From Micromonospora craniellae (GTDB taxonomy: Bacteria > Actinomycetota > Actinomycetes > Mycobacteriales > Micromonosporaceae), in contig NZ_CP061725.1 of assembly GCF_014764405.1 (NCBI RefSeq), forward strand, positions 3,162,001 to 3,226,000: 64,000 nucleotides of DNA, given 5' to 3'. A program made the translations under genes and the position numbers. Positions 45,548 through 53,853 of the stretch are shown here, in pieces. Position 1 is the stretch's first letter. Each line of letters begins with the position of its first letter. The notes beneath the pieces are model-generated. The model saw only the letters and a list, made by a program, of their open reading frames with translations, did no database searches and was not told where the DNA came from.

Positions 45548-46091
45548 ACAAGTCGGTGCTGGTGAGCAGGCCGGTTACGCGGAGTTCGGCGCTCAGCGCC
45601 GGTGCGCAATCGACCACCACCGCAGAGGTGCCCACCGGTTCGGCGCCGCGCTTGGTGCAGATGTCGTAGAGCGCGCGGACCTGGGCGGCGGTGGCCACCC
45701 AGTCGTCCACGACCAGCACGCGGTCGCCGTGGCCGAGGTGCCGGTCGCGGACGGCCAGGTCGACCTGCCGACCCCGGAAGTCGGGCGGGCTCTGCGCCCA
45801 GGTCAGCGGCCCGGCGGGCAGCCGGCCGTCGCCCGCTTTGTGTGCCGCCACGAACCCGACGCCGAGCGCGGTGGCGGCCAGCGGCCCGAGCAGGAATCCG
45901 GTGACGGCCGGGGAGACGACCACGGTGGGCCGCGCGGACCGGAACGGTGCGACGAGCGCGGGACCGAGAGTGGCGAGTACGTCGGGGTCGCGCCACCAGC
46001 CGGAGATGTCACTGACCAGGTGGCTCGCCCCCGGACCGGGGTCGATCCAGCGGAACAGCTCGACCAGGCGGGCTCTCAACTCGGCGGACAT
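45546..46091 (-). CDS. Phosphoribosyltransferase family protein
   Basis: 181-residue type I phosphoribosyltransferase-like protein. The PRPP loop is RVLVVDDWVATAAQVRALYD (about residues 125-144); an upstream block VVVSPAVTGFLLGPLAATAL matches the family PPi loop region, and KAGDGRLPAG follows. The substrate, or a purely regulatory role, is unknown. The ATG at 46091 gives the conserved start; the frame is also open upstream through the 25-bp tandem repeat, so annotation may wrongly extend it. The stop lies in repeat copy A. Confidence 0.82.
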   Translation of the reverse strand: MSAELRARLVELFRWIDPGPGASHLVSDISGWWRDPDVLATLGPALVAPFRSARPTVVVSPAVTGFLLGPLAATALGVGFVAAHKAGDGRLPAGPLTWAQSPPDFRGRQVDLAVRDRHLGHGDRVLVVDDWVATAAQVRALYDICTKRGAEPVGTSAVVVDCAPALSAELRVTGLLTSTDL

Positions 46092-46112
46092 CCCCTCATC
46101 CTGCGGCACACC

Positions 46113-46310
46113 GTGCCGACGAAGGCAGCGCCAGCCCGTGCCGACGAAGGCAGCGCCAGCCCGTGCCGACGAAGGCAGCGCCAGCCCGTGCCGACGAAGG
46201 CAGCGCCAGCCCGTGCCGACGAAGGCAGCGCCAGCCCGTGCCGACGAAGGCAGCGCCAGCCCGTGCCGACGAAGGCAGCGCCAGCCCGTGCCGACGAAGG
46301 CAGCGCCAGC
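46113..46310. repeat. 25-bp tandem repeat, eight copies
   Basis: Unit GTGCCGACGAAGGCAGCGCC + AGCCC, starting at 46113, 46138, 46163, 46188, 46213, 46238, 46263 and 46288; the first seven are identical and the last is cut at 46310. It begins 22 bases upstream of the phosphoribosyltransferase ATG. Each unit contains TGCCGACGAAGGCA, able to form a small hairpin. As 25 is not a multiple of three, all frames stay open, giving false ORFs. The rest of the gap to 46519 holds no gene that I can see, only the RlpA-like promoter. Confidence 0.95.
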
Positions 46311-46519
46311 CAGTCGCGGCGGGACCAGCGCCAACGCGCCTGCTGAGAGGTCGGCGCCAGCCCGTGACTGCGGGGGCCGGCTGGCCCACCTCGGATCGGA
46401 TGATCGGCTTCACGTATCGCCTCAATTGCGGTCATACCAGCATGATCACGTTGACGTCGGATGTGCTTCTCTCGTTAGGGTCCGACCCGATTTGCTCTGC
46501 CGAGGAAAGGACCGGGCCG

Positions 46520-47173
46520 GTGACTGGTAGGCACTCTCGTAACCGCAGGATCACCTCGCCGGCCGGGTTGACGGCCACGGCGGTGCTCGCCGTCGCCCTC
46601 GCCGTCGGCGGGACGGTCGGTGCGGTGCGCCTGTCCGGCGACTCGGAGCCGGCCCGCCCGACCGCGATAGACCTCCCGACCATCCCGGACGCCACCGACC
46701 CGGCGACCGGCTCGCCGAGCGCGTCGCCGAGTGCCAGCCCGAGCCCGAGCGCCAGCACCAGTGCCTCGCCGAGCGCCACGGCGAGCCCGACGCCGGCCCG
46801 GACCACGCAGGCGCCGTCGCGGAGCAAGTCGCGTACGGCCAGCCCGACACCGAAGCCGACGGCCACGAAGACGACCGCCCGCCCGGCGGTGGACACCGGC
46901 TCCTGCGGCGCCTCGTTCTACTGGCAGGGCCAGATGACCGCCAACGGTGAGACGTTCAACCCGGAGGCGATGACCGCCGCGCACAAGACGCTGCCGTTCG
47001 ACACCCGGGTACGCGTGACGAACCCCGCCAACGGCAAGTCGATCACCGTACGCATCAACGACCGGGGGCCGTTCATCGAGGGGCGCTGCCTGGACCTGTC
47101 CCGTGCCGCGTTCGCCAAGATCGCCTCGCTCGACCTCGGCCACATGCAGGTGCGCTACGAGGTGCTGGGCTGA
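46520..47173 (+). CDS. RlpA-like double-psi beta-barrel lipoprotein-type secreted protein
   Basis: 217-residue exported protein. A basic N-terminus and hydrophobic segment (about residues 14-36) serve as signal or anchor. A Ser/Pro/Thr linker full of SASPSASPSP-type repeats spans about 55-125, and the C-terminal 90 residues form an RlpA-like double-psi beta barrel: CGASFYWQGQMTANGETFNP, LPFDTRVRVTNPANGKSITV, INDRGPFIEGRCLDLSRAAF. RlpA proteins bind or cleave glycan strands at the septum; the domain here keeps the Asp of INDRGP. The GTG at 46520 has GGAAAGGA upstream. No lipobox Cys is seen. Confidence 0.88.
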   Translation: MTGRHSRNRRITSPAGLTATAVLAVALAVGGTVGAVRLSGDSEPARPTAIDLPTIPDATDPATGSPSASPSASPSPSASTSASPSATASPTPARTTQAPSRSKSRTASPTPKPTATKTTARPAVDTGSCGASFYWQGQMTANGETFNPEAMTAAHKTLPFDTRVRVTNPANGKSITVRINDRGPFIEGRCLDLSRAAFAKIASLDLGHMQVRYEVLG

Positions 47174-47271
47174 GCCCGACCGGGCGGCGATCGGTGCGCG
47201 AGGTGATCCTCGCGGCCAGATCATTCTCGTCCGACGGGTCAGGTTCATTTTTTCGTTCACGTCCATCGGGC

Positions 47272-48399
47272 ATGCTGTCCGGTGTACGCACGCAACTCCT
47301 CCAGCCGGGCCGCAGCCGGCTGAGCCCCGGATCCCGCGCCGGCCTCGGCGCGGCCCTTGTCCTGCTCGCGCTCGTCTCCGCCGTCGAGTTGGCGGACGGC
47401 CGGGCGGCGAACTACATCGCGTTGATGGTGGCCGCCCCGTTCCTGGCCGCGGCGCTGGCGTCCTGGCGGATCGTGCTCGGCGTCGGTGCCGCAGCCTCCG
47501 TGCTCGGTGCTTCGTTCGCGCTGGCCGAGGAGAACGTCTCGCTCTCCACGGCCGTTGCGGTGGCCGGTATCGCGCTGGGCACCGGGATCGCCGCGGCGGT
47601 GGCGGCGGTACGCCAGCGACAGGCCGAGCAGATCGCCGAGCTGTCGAAGCTCGCCGCAGTGGCCCAGCAGGCGGTGCTGCGTCCGCTCGGTCCCCGGGTG
47701 GGCACCCTGTCGGTGGCCGGGCGGTACATCTCCTCCACGGCGAAGGCGGAGATCGGTGGCGACCTCTACGAGGCCATCGACACCCCGTACGGCGTACGCA
47801 TGATCATCGGGGACGTACGCGGCAAGGGTCTGGAGGCGGTCCGGCTGGCCAGCATCGTGCTGGGCTCCTACCGGCACGTGGCGTACGAGCGGTCGGACCT
47901 GCGCGGGGTGGTCGCGGACCTGGACCGGGCGGTGGCCCGCAGCGTGGGTGACGAGGACTTCGTCACCGCCGCGCTGGTGGAGGAGCGGGGCGGCACGCTC
48001 ACCATCGTGAACTGTGGACATCCGGCGCCGTTGCTGCTGCGCCGGGGCGCGGTGATCCCGCTCGAACCGCCCGCACCGGCACCGCCGTTGGGCTTCATGC
48101 CGGTGGTCCGGCCGAGGGTGGAACGGCTGGAACCCGGCGACCGCCTGCTGCTGTTCACCGACGGGCTCGGCGAGGCCCGCCGGGACGGCGAGTTCTTCCC
48201 CACCGCCGACCGGGCGTGGCGGCTGCTCGGGCACGGCACGGTGGGCGACGGTCTGGCCTCGCTGGAGACCGCCCTGGTGGAGTGGGTGCACGGCCGGCTG
48301 GACGACGACATCGCCCTGGTCCTGATGGAGTACACCGGCTCGCCCGGCGGGGCGACTGCGGCGGTGCCGAGCTGGGAGGTCGGGGCGGCCGAGAGCTGA
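47272..48399 (+). CDS. Membrane-bound SpoIIE-type PP2C phosphatase
   Basis: 375-residue protein. Three to four membrane helices in residues about 20-110 (GAALVLLALVSAVELAD, YIALMVAAPFLAAALA, VLGVGAAASVLGASFALA, TAVAVAGIALGTGIAAAVA) are followed by a SpoIIE/RsbU-like phosphatase domain (about 145-360): YISSTAKAEIGGDLYEAI, RMIIGDVRGKGLEAV, TIVNCGHPAPLLL and LLLFTDGLGEARR. Such phosphatases usually dephosphorylate anti-sigma-factor antagonists in partner-switching systems; the partner is not in the window. ATG at 47272 without a clear ribosome site. A T-run precedes it. Confidence 0.87.
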   Translation: MLSGVRTQLLQPGRSRLSPGSRAGLGAALVLLALVSAVELADGRAANYIALMVAAPFLAAALASWRIVLGVGAAASVLGASFALAEENVSLSTAVAVAGIALGTGIAAAVAAVRQRQAEQIAELSKLAAVAQQAVLRPLGPRVGTLSVAGRYISSTAKAEIGGDLYEAIDTPYGVRMIIGDVRGKGLEAVRLASIVLGSYRHVAYERSDLRGVVADLDRAVARSVGDEDFVTAALVEERGGTLTIVNCGHPAPLLLRRGAVIPLEPPAPAPPLGFMPVVRPRVERLEPGDRLLLFTDGLGEARRDGEFFPTADRAWRLLGHGTVGDGLASLETALVEWVHGRLDDDIALVLMEYTGSPGGATAAVPSWEVGAAES

Positions 48400-48545
48400 C
48401 CCCGGTCGGCGGCGTCCGGCCGGGACCTGAGCTGGCCTCCGAGGTCGGGCGACGACGTCTGGCCGGTACCTGAACGGCAGGTGTGTAATCCCTGTCACTT
48501 CGGTATGTGGGTTGTCGCTGCCTACCTGCGAGTAATAGAGTCAGT

Positions 48546-48561
48546 GGTTACTGATCGGTAA
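48546..48561. promoter_or_regulatory. Operator-like inverted repeat upstream of acyl-CoA dehydrogenase
   Basis: GTTACTGATCGGTAAC, 27 bases before the ATG at 48589. It matches the 16-mer at 17660-17675 at 12 of 16 positions, including both GTTAC and GTAAC arms. TAATAG about 13 bases upstream of the repeat could be a -10 element, which would place the site over the transcription start. Confidence 0.55.
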
Positions 48562-48588
48562 CACCTGTCCGGAAGCGGGGCCAGCGAC

Positions 48589-50445
48589 ATGACCCACTAC
48601 AAGAGCAACCTTCGGGACCTCGAGTTCAACCTGTTCGAGGTGTTCGGGGCGGACCGGTCGTTCGGCCAGGAGCCGTACTCCGAGCTCGACGTCGACACGG
48701 CGCGGAGCTTCCTCGCCGAGATGGACCGCCTGGCCCGCGAAGACCTGGCCGCCAGCTACACCGACGGTGACCGTAACCCGCCGGTCTTCGACCCGGCCAC
48801 CCACACCGCTCCGCTGCCGGAGTCGTTCAAGAAGTCGTACCGGGCGTTCATGGAGTCCGAGTTCTGGCGCCTGGACCTCCCCCCGGAGCTGGGCGGCACC
48901 AACGCCCCCCGGGCACTGTGGTGGGCGCTCGCCGAGCTGGTGCTCGGCTCGAACGCCCCGGTCTGGATGTACGCCTCCGGCCCGTCCTTCGCGCACGTGC
49001 TGCACGTCGAGGGCACCGGGCAGCAGAAGAAGTGGGCCAAGCTCTTCATCGACCGGCAGTGGGGCTCCACGATGGTGCTCACCGAGCCGGACGCCGGCTC
49101 GGACGTGGGCGCCGGCCGCGCGCGGGCCATCCCCCAGCCGGACGGCTCGTGGCACATCGAGGGCGTCAAGCGCTTCATCACCTCCGGTGACCACGACCTG
49201 AGCGACAACATCGTCCACTACGTACTGGCCCGTCCGGTCGGCGTGGAGGGCGTCGGCGGCCCCGGCACCAAGGGCCTGTCGCTGTTCGTGGTGCCGAACT
49301 ACCACTTCGACGGGGACAGCGGCGAGCTGGGCGAGCGCAACGGCGTCTTCGCCACCAACGTCGAGCACAAGATGGGCCTCAAGGTCTCCAACACCTGCGA
49401 GCTGACCTTCGGCGAGCACGGCGTACCGGCCAAGGGCTGGCTGCTGGGCGACAAGCACGACGGCATCCGGCAGATGTTCATGATCATCGAGTATGCCCGG
49501 ATGCTGGTCGGCACCAAGGCGATCGCCACCCTCTCCACCGGCTACCTGAACGCCCTGGAGTACGCCAAGAACCGGGTGCAGGGCGCCGACCTGGTCCAGC
49601 AGTCCGACAAGAGCGCCCCCCGCGTCACCATCACCCACCACCCGGACGTCCGCCGCTCGTTGCTGCTGCAGAAGTCGTACGCGGAGGGGCTGCGCGCCCT
49701 GGTGCTCTACACCGCCTCCTGGCAGGACAAGGTCGCCCTCGCCGAGTCGGCCGGTGACGAGAAGGCCACCAAGCTGGCCAAGCGGGTCAACGACCTGCTG
49801 CTGCCGCTGGTCAAGGGCGTCGGCTCGGAGCGGGCGTACGAGATGCTCGGGCACGAGTCGTTGCAGACCTTCGGTGGCTCCGGCTTCCTCCAGGACTACC
49901 CGTTGGAGCAGTACGTCCGGGACGCCAAGATCGACACCCTGTACGAGGGCACCACCGCCATCCAGAGCCTCGACCTGGTCTTTCGGAAGATCGTCCGGGA
50001 CAACGGCAAGGCGCTCATGGTGGTCGCCGGGGAGATCCAGGAGTTCATCGCCACCGAGGCCGGCAACGGTCAGCTCAAGGAGGAGCGGCAGGCGCTCGGC
50101 AAGGCCCTCGCCGAGATCCAGACCATGCTCGGTGTGATGACCGGCTGGCTGGGCGAGGCGCAGGGCGGCGACGCCCGGTCCCTCTACAAGGTGGGGCTGA
50201 GCAGCCGCCGGTTCCTGCTGGCCCTCGGCGACGTGGTGGTCGGCTGGCTGCTGCAGAAGCAGGCGGACGTGGCGCTGAAGGCGCTGGCCGGCGAGGTCTC
50301 CGCGACCGACAAGGCGTTCTACACCGGCAAGGTGGCCGCCGCCCGGTTCTTCGCCCGCGAGGTGCTGCCCCGCGTCGGCGCCGACCGGCGCATCGTCGAG
50401 GGCACCGACCTGGACATCATGGACATCCCGGAGGAAGCGTTCTGA
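48589..50445 (+). CDS. Acyl-CoA dehydrogenase, FadE5-like
   Basis: 618-residue long form acyl-CoA dehydrogenase. It oxidises acyl-CoA to enoyl-CoA with FAD in beta-oxidation. Blocks: [20 protein letters not shown] (flavin and substrate binding), [49 protein letters not shown] and [20 protein letters not shown], the last with the C-terminal helix region and the [15 protein letters not shown] signature. The extra C-terminal domain (about 460-618) is typical of the FadE5 group, which takes a wide range of chain lengths. The shared upstream 16-mer suggests co-regulation with the Fe-S oxidoreductase at 17821. ATG start. Confidence 0.93.
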   Translation: MTHYKSNLRDLEFNLFEVFGADRSFGQEPYSELDVDTARSFLAEMDRLAREDLAASYTDGDRNPPVFDPATHTAPLPESFKKSYRAFMESEFWRLDLPPELGGTNAPRALWWALAELVLGSNAPVWMYASGPSFAHVLHVEGTGQQKKWAKLFIDRQWGSTMVLTEPDAGSDVGAGRARAIPQPDGSWHIEGVKRFITSGDHDLSDNIVHYVLARPVGVEGVGGPGTKGLSLFVVPNYHFDGDSGELGERNGVFATNVEHKMGLKVSNTCELTFGEHGVPAKGWLLGDKHDGIRQMFMIIEYARMLVGTKAIATLSTGYLNALEYAKNRVQGADLVQQSDKSAPRVTITHHPDVRRSLLLQKSYAEGLRALVLYTASWQDKVALAESAGDEKATKLAKRVNDLLLPLVKGVGSERAYEMLGHESLQTFGGSGFLQDYPLEQYVRDAKIDTLYEGTTAIQSLDLVFRKIVRDNGKALMVVAGEIQEFIATEAGNGQLKEERQALGKALAEIQTMLGVMTGWLGEAQGGDARSLYKVGLSSRRFLLALGDVVVGWLLQKQADVALKALAGEVSATDKAFYTGKVAAARFFAREVLPRVGADRRIVEGTDLDIMDIPEEAF

Positions 50446-50773
50446 TCCGGGTCGGCACCGTGCGGTGACGCGAAGCCGCAGCAAGGAGACAGCCGGTGGG
50501 GAATGTGCCCCACCGGCTGTTCCCGTTCGCGGCACGTCTCCTGCCCTCGGCGGGTCGCGGGGCCGCGGCCTTCGCGGTGCCAGGTCCGGGTGTCCCCACC
50601 CCGCCCAACGGACGCATCGGGACGGTCCTCGCGTCCGGGATTACCGGACCACCGCGCCGTGTGCCGGGTCGTGTTCACCGGTCGGCGGCGCGGGTAACCC
50701 CGCGGCGGACGGGTAACCGTCGCTGACCAGTCCGAGTACGCCCAGAGCAACCGCACGGGGGAGTGCCGCGCAC
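50446..50773. other. Intergenic region with acyl-CoA dehydrogenase terminator
   Basis: About 330 bases. The first part holds the terminator (given separately). The rest has a GGGTAACCCC-like stretch near 50692-50712 and a good GGGGGAG ribosome site for the DUF6458 gene at 50774. No gene seen. Confidence 0.55.
50489..50520 (+). terminator. Terminator after acyl-CoA dehydrogenase
   Basis: 13-bp stem ACAGCCGGTGGGG / CCCCACCGGCTGT, loop AATGTG, followed by TCCCGTT. Confidence 0.85.
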
Positions 50774-51043
50774 ATGGGCATTGGTAGTGGAATCTTCCTG
50801 ATCGCGATCGGTGCGATCCTGACGTTCGCCGTCAGGGCCAACGTCTGGTGGGTCGACCTGCGGGCGGTCGGCTGGGTCTTCATCCTGGCCGGACTGACCG
50901 TGCTGCTCACCACGCTCTGGTTCTGGCAGGACCGCCGCAAGCGGGCCCGGACCCTGATCGTGGAGGAGAACCGGCTCTCCCATCCGACCGCAATGATGCC
51001 GCCGCCTCCCGACCCGCCGCCACCGACCGCGCCGCCGAGCTGA
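50774..51043 (+). CDS. DUF6458-like small membrane protein
   Basis: 89-residue protein with two membrane helices: GIGSGIFLIAIGAILTFAV (residues 2-20) and AVGWVFILAGLTVLLTTLWF (31-50), separated by WWVDLR. The tail is cytosolic, basic then Pro-rich (PPPPDPPPPTAPPS). The start MGIGxxIFLIAxGAI is shared with the gene at 51828. Unknown role; common in actinobacteria and often called DUF6458. Confidence 0.82.
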   Translation: MGIGSGIFLIAIGAILTFAVRANVWWVDLRAVGWVFILAGLTVLLTTLWFWQDRRKRARTLIVEENRLSHPTAMMPPPPDPPPPTAPPS

Positions 51044-51092
51044 TCGGTCCGCCGACCCGAGCCGGCGTCACCCCGACGGGTGGCGTCGGCTC

Positions 51093-51172
51093 AGGCCCTG
51101 TGTAAAAGCCCCTGGCCGGCCTGCGGCGGGCGCAGCCGACGACCGGCCGCATTGGGGATTCACGCAGGGCCT
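51093..51172. repeat. Imperfect terminal inverted repeat element, MITE-like
   Basis: The 80-base stretch has ends AGGCCCTGTGTAAAAGCCCC and GGGGATTCACGCAGGGCCT that match as inverted repeats with three to four mismatches. The right end contains the sixA stop codon. It may be a non-autonomous insertion remnant, or simply a terminator between the convergent DUF6458 and sixA genes. Confidence 0.5.
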
Positions 51173-51713
51173 AGCCGCGCGCGGTGTGCCGGAGGTCGAT
51201 CGGGGCGGTACCGCGTCCCAGTTCCGCCCAGGAGGGCACCGTGGGCCGGTGCCGCACCAGGTCGCTGGTGCGCAGCCCGTCTGGGTAGGCACCCTGCGGG
51301 TCGAGGGAGTCGGACAGCAGCGAGATACCGGGGTTGTGGGCGATCAGCAGGACGGTGCCGATGGACGGCTCGACCCGGCGCAGCAACGTCAGCAGGTCCT
51401 CCGGATGTGCCTCGTACGCGTCCGGTTCGTAGCGGACGATCGGGAACGGCCCGGCCGGACCGCCCTCCGCCGGCGAGCCGGTCATGCCCATCTCGACGTG
51501 GTGCCAGGTCTGCCGCGTCCGCAGCGCCGCAGAGCAGATCACCAGCTCCGGCAGCAGCCCGTGCCGGGCGAGCCAGGCGCCGGCCGCCGCCGCGTCCGCG
51601 CGTCCCCGCGCGCTGAGCGGCCGCTCGATGTCCGGGCCGTCCGCCGTGGGCTGTTCGGCCTTCGCGTGCCGTAGCAGCACGAGCATGCGTTGCTGTCCCG
51701 AGGCGTCCGTCAT
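51171..51713 (-). CDS. sixA: SixA-like phosphohistidine phosphatase
   Basis: 180-residue histidine phosphatase. The LLRHAKAE motif (residues 13-20) supplies the phosphorylated His; PLSARGRADA, SAALRTRQTW and LLIAHNPGISLL supply the remaining active-site residues. SixA removes phosphate from His of phosphotransfer proteins such as ArcB or PTS-Ntr in proteobacteria; in actinobacteria the target is unknown. The C-terminal part from about 145 is longer than in E. coli SixA. Flanked by two DUF6458 genes. Confidence 0.87.
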   Translation of the reverse strand: MTDASGQQRMLVLLRHAKAEQPTADGPDIERPLSARGRADAAAAGAWLARHGLLPELVICSAALRTRQTWHHVEMGMTGSPAEGGPAGPFPIVRYEPDAYEAHPEDLLTLLRRVEPSIGTVLLIAHNPGISLLSDSLDPQGAYPDGLRTSDLVRHRPTVPSWAELGRGTAPIDLRHTARG

Positions 51714-51827
51714 GCCACCAGCTTGCCCGATTGGCGATCTCCGTGCCGGGGTAAGTCCCTTGATGCCGCAACCTTATCCATGGCCGCGGCGGAGTGGATT
51801 GCAGCTTCGAGCCAAGGAGACGACGAC

Positions 51828-52112
51828 ATGGGTATCGGTGGCAGTATCTTCCTGATCGCGCTGGGCGCGATCTTCGCGTTCGCCGTGGAGGCGGAGATCG
51901 GCTGGCTCAACCTGAGCGTCGTCGGCTGGGTGCTGATGCTCGCCGGTGTGGCCGGCCTGATCGTCACCCTCTACTTCTGGAACTCGCGGCGCCGTCCGGT
52001 CGTCGCGCCGGTACGCGAGGAGCGGGTGGTAGCCGAGCGCCCCCTACCGGTGCAGGACAACCGGGTGGTGCAGGAGTACCGCGAGGTGCGCCGACCCGAC
52101 CCGATGGTCTGA
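51828..52112 (+). CDS. DUF6458-like small membrane protein, second copy
   Basis: 94-residue paralogue of the gene at 50774: MGIGGSIFLIALGAIFAFAV, WLNLSVVGWVLMLAGVAGLI, YFWNSRRR, then a charged tail (REERVVAERPLPVQDNRVV, ending RRPDPMV). AAGGAG lies ten bases before the ATG at 51828. Divergent from sixA and convergent with trhA. Confidence 0.85.
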   Translation: MGIGGSIFLIALGAIFAFAVEAEIGWLNLSVVGWVLMLAGVAGLIVTLYFWNSRRRPVVAPVREERVVAERPLPVQDNRVVQEYREVRRPDPMV

Positions 52113-52128
52113 TCTGCCCGAGACACAG

Positions 52129-52156
52129 CGGGGTGGCGGAACGATCTGCCACCCCG
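52129..52156. terminator. Hairpin between DUF6458 and TrhA genes
   Basis: Stem CGGGGTGGCGGA / TCTGCCACCCCG with loop ACGA and one mismatch, followed by TTGTCGTT. Serves the convergent pair. Confidence 0.75.
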
Positions 52157-52178
52157 TTGTCGTTCCGCCCGCGTTCGC

Positions 52179-52856
52179 TCAGGCGAACAGCGCGAAGTAG
52201 ATCGCGATGTGGTGGCAGATCGCCGCGACCAGCGTGCAGGCGTGGAAGAACTCGTGATGACCGAAGACCGTGGGCCACGGGTTCGGCCGGCGCAGCGCGT
52301 AGAAGACCGCCCCGACGGTGTAGATGCCACCGCCCACGGCGAGCAGCACCAGGGCGGTGACTCCGCCGTGACGCAGAATGTCCGGCAGCATTCCCACGGA
52401 CACCCAGCCGAGCGCCAGGTAGAGCGGAGCGGAGAGCCAGCGTGACGCGTGCGGCCAGATCAGTTTCAACGCCACCCCGCCCAGGGCGCCGCCCCAGACC
52501 ACCGAGAGCATGATCACGGCGGCGCGGGTCTCCAGCAACAGGACGCAGAACGGTGTGTACGTACCGGCGATGAACAAGAAGATCATCGAATGGTCCATCC
52601 GGCGCATCACCTGGTATCCGCGTGTCGACCACACTCGACGGTGATACAGCGCGCTGGTGCCGAAGAGACCGCAGACGGTGAGGCTGTAGACGGCGGTGCT
52701 GATCAGAGGTGTCCAGCCGGGGCGGGCAGCGGCGATCGAGCAGAGCACGATGCCGCAGACCAGTGCGACGAAGAACGCGTACGTGTGCAGCCAGCCGCGC
52801 ATCCGGGGTTTCCCGATGTCGACCGGCTTGAGCCGGGGCCGTGCTGAGGTGGTCAC
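52179..52856 (-). CDS. trhA: Hemolysin III / TrhA family membrane protein
   Basis: 225-residue seven-helix membrane protein of the CREST superfamily related to PAQR receptors. Conserved His and Asp residues for a metal site are visible: SALYHRRVWS, RRMDHSMIFLFIAGTYTPFC, and near the end FGHHEFFHACTLVAAICHH. In bacteria TrhA is linked to membrane energy and fluidity; some are hydrolases. The hemolysin name is historical. GTG start at 52856. A GTTACC/GGTA repeat just upstream may be its operator. Confidence 0.9.
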   Translation of the reverse strand: MTTSARPRLKPVDIGKPRMRGWLHTYAFFVALVCGIVLCSIAAARPGWTPLISTAVYSLTVCGLFGTSALYHRRVWSTRGYQVMRRMDHSMIFLFIAGTYTPFCVLLLETRAAVIMLSVVWGGALGGVALKLIWPHASRWLSAPLYLALGWVSVGMLPDILRHGGVTALVLLAVGGGIYTVGAVFYALRRPNPWPTVFGHHEFFHACTLVAAICHHIAIYFALFA

Positions 52857-52962
52857 GGCATCAGGTTACGACACCGTAGGTTACCTTCGGGTAGTGCAAC
52901 GCGTCACGCCGTCCCACCAGCAGTCGACGCGCTGGTGGGTGACCGTCGGACAGGATGGCGAC

Positions 52963-53853
52963 ATGCGGATCAGACCGGTCGGCGCGCACGCCCTCCTGCT
53001 CGACCTCACCCCACCGCCGACACCCAGTCCCGGCGACGCCACAGCCCCGGGCGGCAATGCCGACGGCGGGACGGTCGCCGGGCTGGTCGAGGCGTGGCGA
53101 GCCGAGCTGTGGCGTCGTCGCGCGCAGGGCGACCTAGTCGCCACCGAGATCGTGCCCGCCGCCACGACCGTCCTGCTCGACGGCGTGCCGGACCCCGGGA
53201 GCACCGCCACCCGAATCGCCCGCTGGACCCCCACCCTCCGCCCCGAGCCCACGCCCGGCGCGGCCTACCCCACTCCACCCCGTCGATCATGGAGTTGTGG
53301 CTGCGACAAAGAGTCACACAACAAGACAAAATCTCGACCACAACTCCATGATCGACGCAGGGAGTCCGCGGCGGACCTTGCGGTGGAGCTCGCGGAGGAC
53401 CTCGCAGCGGCGAGGTCCTCGGCAGGGGGCGGGGCGGGGGACGGGGACGCGGTGGGGGCTAGTAGCGGTGGTGGGGGGCTGGTTGAGGTTCCGGTCAGCT
53501 TCGACGGGGAGGATCTGCCGCGGGTCGCCGAACTTTGGCGGGTGGACGTACCGGCGGTGGTGCACCAGCTGCGGGAGACCGAGTTCCGGGTGGCGTTCTG
53601 TGGCTTCGCGCCCGGCTTCGGGTACCTCACCGGGCTGCCCGCCGAACTGGCGGTGCCCCGGCTGGCCACCCCCCGTCCCCGGGTACCGGCCGGTGCGGTC
53701 GGGCTGGCCGGGCCGTACGCCGGGATCTATCCGAGCGCTTCGCCCGGCGGCTGGCTGCTGGTCGGACGGACCGGGCTGACCCTGTTCGACGTGACGGCCG
53801 ATCCGCCCGCCCTGCTCACGCCCGGCACCCGCGTCCGGCTGGTGCCGGCGTGA
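52963..53853 (+). CDS. pxpB: 5-oxoprolinase subunit PxpB, with in-frame repeat insertion
   Basis: 296-residue subunit B of ATP-dependent 5-oxoprolinase (KipI family), which with PxpA and PxpC opens 5-oxoproline to glutamate. N-terminal: MRIRPVGAHALLLDL, EIVPAATTVLLDGVPDP. The C-terminal catalytic half (about 172-296) has PVSFDGEDLPRVAELWRVDV, AFCGFAPGFGYLTGLP, PRVPAGAVGLAGPYAGIYPS and SPGGWLLVGRT. About 65 residues (about 105-170) between them do not belong to the family: this part comes from a 77-bp palindromic element (53281-53357) and adjoining low-complexity sequence. Typical length is about 225. The insertion keeps the frame, so the protein could still work. Confidence 0.87.
   Translation: MRIRPVGAHALLLDLTPPPTPSPGDATAPGGNADGGTVAGLVEAWRAELWRRRAQGDLVATEIVPAATTVLLDGVPDPGSTATRIARWTPTLRPEPTPGAAYPTPPRRSWSCGCDKESHNKTKSRPQLHDRRRESAADLAVELAEDLAAARSSAGGGAGDGDAVGASSGGGGLVEVPVSFDGEDLPRVAELWRVDVPAVVHQLRETEFRVAFCGFAPGFGYLTGLPAELAVPRLATPRPRVPAGAVGLAGPYAGIYPSASPGGWLLVGRTGLTLFDVTADPPALLTPGTRVRLVPA
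53281..53357. repeat. Palindromic repeat element inserted in pxpB
   Basis: Perfect 20-bp inverted repeats CGTCGATCATGGAGTTGTGG (53281-53300) and CCACAACTCCATGATCGACG (53338-53357) around 37 bases of AT-richer sequence. I recall similar GATCATGGAGTTGTGG palindromes in intergenic regions of Micromonosporaceae, but cannot verify here. A second hairpin, GAGGACCTCGC / GCGAGGTCCTC at 53395-53420, lies just downstream. Confidence 0.85.

Noticed and set aside
46113..46310. CRISPR array
   Set aside because: Repeats are directly adjacent with no spacers and no cas genes are present.
46096..46435. Open frames through the 25-bp repeat on both strands
   Set aside because: A 25-bp unit keeps all frames open as long as one unit set lacks stops; the peptides are pure repeat translation without family signal.
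52876..52899. GTTACC...GGTAG repeat upstream of trhA/pxpB as a third copy of the fatty-acid operator
   Set aside because: Only the inner TACC/GGTA arms match; the GTTACTG core of the other two sites is missing.
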